NCBI GenBank assembly: GCA_949152475.1
Contig: OX424560.1
Coordinates: forward strand, 22,135,106-22,199,105
Reading direction: 5' to 3'
Length of the DNA stretch: 64,000 nucleotides
From: Terebella lapidaria
Lineage: Eukaryota > Annelida > Polychaeta > Terebellida > Terebellidae
Under the pieces are notes generated by a model, which searched no databases, was not told where the DNA came from, and saw only the letters and a list, made by a program, of their open reading frames with translations. The position numbers and the translations under genes were made by a program. Shown here piece by piece: positions 61,941 through 64,000 of the stretch. Position 1 is the stretch's first letter; every line of letters starts with the position of its first letter.

Positions 61941-62090
61941 CTATTTCTCGTAGATCACTTGCCGACGAATAGACATAGCGTCCAGCATGAGCGCGACATT
62001 GGTGTAGGTCTGAGGGTCAGTCTTGACTTTATGACTTAGTGCGTCGATCATAGACGAATTCAGTCCAGCACACCCGTCAGTTTTTGACAA
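61941..62090 (-). CDS. THAP9-like gene, exon e (start of P-type RNase H domain, truncated)
   Basis: After an acceptor (..CCAGGTAG at 62091-62098) the minus frame is open for 49 codons: LSKTDGCAGLNSSMIDALSH and further NVALMLDAMSIRRQVIYEK, then TAG. In P-element/THAP9 transposases this is the segment just before and at the first catalytic Asp (LMLDEMSIR-type). The protein should continue for several hundred residues, but homology to the repeat array begins right at the stop (about 61945), so the 3' part of the gene is missing or displaced here. Confidence 0.7.
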   Translation of the reverse strand: MSKTDGCAGLNSSMIDALSHKVKTDPQTYTNVALMLDAMSIRRQVIYEK

Positions 62091-62218
62091 CTACCTGGAA
62101 ACATATACAACTTTTGAATCATTTCATCCTACGAAAATTTACAAATCAACAGAAATACAGACATGTATTCATGACATCGAAAATTTAATTCAATTAGTGA
62201 ACAAACCGTCTTAAAGTT

Positions 62219-62358
62219 CTAGTGCATGGCATGGTGAACTTTGCTGGCAAGGTATTCATATGCCTTGGGCCCATAAAGATGCAGTGTCAGGGCGAATTGT
62301 TTCTGTTCCTCTGTATAGCTAGTACTACCAATTGTCTTGAACAGGTGAATTGGGAAAT
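62219..62358 (-). CDS. THAP9-like gene, exon d (FALTLH segment)
   Basis: The acceptor CTAAACAG precedes a minus frame FPIHLFKTIGSTSYTEEQKQ followed by FALTLHLYGPKAYEYL, the hallmark of THAP9/P-type proteins (qFALTL-x(2)-Y-[SG]-PKAYEY). The frame stops at TAG 62219-62221; one base over, TRTLRR can be read, matching the P[RT]TLR segment expected next, so a one-base slip near 62230 is likely. The phase at the c/d junction is also off by one base by my reading. Both point to decay or sequence error. Confidence 0.7.
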
Positions 62359-62540
62359 CTGTTTAGAAATACAAGCAGAAAAATAAATATTTCAAATCAA
62401 ATACTATACAGTGATATCAAATTCATTCCATATTTATGTCAATAACAGAGTCAACCATATAATTCCGTTGCATCAAGAATGACAGCACTATGGCATCAAT
62501 GAACATACATATACTGTTATTTTTTTAATACGTAGGCTAC

Positions 62541-62747
62541 CTCGAATCCGTCAAGCTTGCTCTGTAGCTCATCTGTCATAAGGTGTTTGTCCCTCAAGTC
62601 ATCCATCAGAGACCGTACTGTCAGCTTGCTGCATATCTCTCGCTTGAGAGCGTTGGCGAGATTCCTCTCCAAAGTCGCTATACGGTTCTGCGCCTGCAGC
62701 CACTTCTCCGTAAGGGGTTCGACATTCAGTGCCGCATATGAATGAAG
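62541..62747 (-). CDS. THAP9-like gene, exon c (coiled coil)
   Basis: Bounded by acceptor CTGTTGCAG and donor GAG|GTAGCC, an exact 69-codon exon: LHSYAALNVEPLTEKWLQAQ, NRIATLERNLANALKRE and LRDKHLMTDELQSKLDGFE. The heptad-like Leu/Ile spacing and the closing L-x-DEL-x-KL match the coiled coil that follows the THAP domain in THAP9 and related proteins, used for dimerisation. In frame with exon b (both phase 0). Confidence 0.82.
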
Positions 62748-62902
62748 CTGCAACAGACACAGAGTACATTAATATATCATTAGTATTCACCAAACTTACG
62801 TAAACTACAATGTAACCACAAATACAGAATGATATGCATTTTCATGTACCATGTTTAAAAATTGTGTAATTCCTAAAACACAGAAATAAGCAAATTAATT
62901 AC

Positions 62903-63016
62903 ATTGAGGGTGTTACTGCTGGATGGGAGATCACACTTGACGCGTTTCTCCCCTTCAGCCAAGTCGATAGGAGCCGAACGCTTCCGACTGTTGGCAGTCG
63001 TTCTCTCAAATGTTTT
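62903..63016 (-). CDS. THAP9-like gene, exon b (basic linker)
   Basis: A 38-codon phase-0 exon between acceptor TATTTACCAG and donor AAT|GTAATT. It reads KTFERTTANSRKRSAPIDLA and EGEKRVKCDLPSSSNTLN. The RKRS stretch could be a nuclear localisation signal; linkers of this kind separate the THAP domain from the coiled coil. Confidence 0.75.
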
Positions 63017-63848
63017 CTGGTAAATATAAATATAACAATACATACATGTACACTGCTGCAGAAAGTTTTGCTTTGGCTTGTCGTGCTACTATTAGGACCA
63101 ACAATGGTAGAAAGAAATAATAGTTTTTGGAAGCACCATTAAAAAAATTATGCTTTATTTCGAAATTTGAAAAAAATATACATATATATGTGTACATTTT
63201 ACGCTGGTGGCTTCAGGATCAAACTTAGTCTTAGCAAATACAATGAAATAAACAAAGAAATAGGCTCAACATTCGTAAGGGTCCATTATATCATTTTATA
63301 TTATTTTAATAATAATAATATGTAACTGGACAATTTTGGTTTTAAACATTGCAGGTAACATTTATGACCTTGAGATCGAACAACAATGTTCATCTTTGTG
63401 GACTTCAATGTCAACATAAGGTGTGCTGCATTGAACTTTTTTTATGTTCATAACACAAACATACGAGTCCTAGTAACAAGTATTTTGAGATTTATCCTTC
63501 AAGGTCATCTAAGGTCAAGTTCAAGGTCATCATCAACTTAATCTAGATGTGCCATATATATGTATACGACTCATTATATGCTGATAATATAATCCTAACC
63601 TCTAGGTGCAACTGTTTAAACCTCAGCGGCCAAGCTACACATTCCATTGCAGACATTTAGCAATTTCGTTTCACATGTAGGAGCAATTTGGGCCATTTTT
63701 GACTCCAAATTGACTGTTTTGGCCTTTTAAGGTTATCTATGGTCAAATTCAAGGTCACCACACCAGGGACGGATGGTCGACGGACGCAACGCGATGGCAA
63801 TAGGTTATCGGACCATAGGTCCAGTAACCTAAAAAGGATGACATTCAC
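63017..63848. other. Intron between THAP exons a and b, with GGTCAAGTTCAAGGTCA repeat
   Basis: AT-rich intron with a TAATAATAATA run near 63310 and, from about 63490 to 63835, a decayed dispersed repeat (AAGGTCATCTAAGGTCAAG, TTCAAGGTCACC, ATAGGTTATCGGACCATAGG, CCAGTAACCT). The frames at 63006-63197 and 63657-63848 are not genes. Confidence 0.55.
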
Positions 63849-64000
63849 CTTCTCTAAATGAGGGGGTAGCTCAAGGTGGATGGCTCAACACCATCACGAA
63901 GCCGAAAAGTCTGACCAGTCCGGTCGAAGTCCTGCTCAAGAAAATGGACGCTACAATCACAGTCCAACGGTTTGGCCTTCCAGGCATCTCGCCTCCTCAT
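63849..64000 (-). CDS. THAP9-like gene, exon a (C-terminal half of THAP domain; runs off window)
   Basis: Minus frame from the window edge: RRRDAWKAKPLDCDCSVHF, LEQDFDRTGQTFRLRD and GVEPSTLSYP. This fits the second half of a THAP zinc finger: Trp, the C-x2-H pair in CSVHF, and the closing P-x(3)-YP for AVPTIF-type ends. The N-terminal CxxC pair lies outside the window. A donor AAG|GTGAAT ends the exon; a TAG in frame just before it can be explained by one missing base in the C run at 63862-63866, after which HLEK would read through to exon b. THAP domains bind DNA site-specifically. Confidence 0.75.

Larger units (their letters stand above)
57606..61945. repeat. Low-copy block, unit F and start of a seventh unit
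   Basis: Anchors M6 57610-57740, M10 57800-60590, M8 59865-59960, M11 60590-61770 and M2 61780-61930. It lacks the foldback and Tc1 insertions of unit D and therefore supplies their empty sites. Homology to unit E stops at about 61945, where the THAP9-like gene starts. No gene within. Confidence 0.75.

Overview
This is a eukaryotic, AT-rich, transposon-dominated window, most likely from a marine invertebrate. The Penelope-like reverse transcriptase, Tc1 element, CR1/L2-type LINE, TTAA elements, THAP9/P-type gene and many long-TIR MITEs fit a lophotrochozoan such as a mollusc, but that is an inference. There are no operons, no rRNA and no convincing tRNA. Almost all short open frames are chance.

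Layout. 0-0.6 kb: a 3' exon resembling the C-terminus of a tyrosine recombinase. 1.5-3.85 kb (minus): a Penelope-like element with RT motifs. 4.2-4.4 kb: a palindromic MITE. 7-10.9 kb: tandem 78-codon repeats (234-bp and 288-bp forms), interleaved with copies of a minus-strand ORF that ends in a C2H2 zinc finger and with a Ser-rich 14-residue repeat. 11.3-11.9 kb: a TA-flanked element. 12.2-14.5 kb: a 465-bp tandem duplication fused to a 1.39-kb long-TIR element.

From about 15.2 to 61.9 kb the window is a degenerate array of collinear, diverged copies of one low-copy block of several kb (units A-F and the start of a seventh) with no recognisable gene content. Younger elements are inserted in it: a 662-bp TTAA element, two near-identical 417-bp TTAA elements, two hairpin-plus-TIR elements, a 1.1-kb element with short subterminal repeats, a 2.94-kb foldback with 5-bp target duplication and CACAGT ends (itself carrying a 260-bp MITE), a 1.58-kb Tc1 element and a 5'-truncated CR1/L2 LINE. 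Paralogous units give empty sites for several of these, so the boundaries are well supported. A decayed exon of an unnamed invertebrate protein family lies at 36.4-37.05 kb.

61.94-64 kb (minus): five exons of a THAP9-like (P-element transposase) gene. They run from the THAP domain through a basic linker and coiled coil to the start of the RNase H domain, and are cut off exactly where the repeat array begins.

No genes here appear to work together. The story is serial duplication and nested insertion. The most interesting items are the Transib/RAG-like foldback, the 78-codon repeat open on both strands (apart from one fixed stop on the minus strand) with its zinc-finger tail, the unexplained array, and the truncated THAP9-like gene at the array edge.
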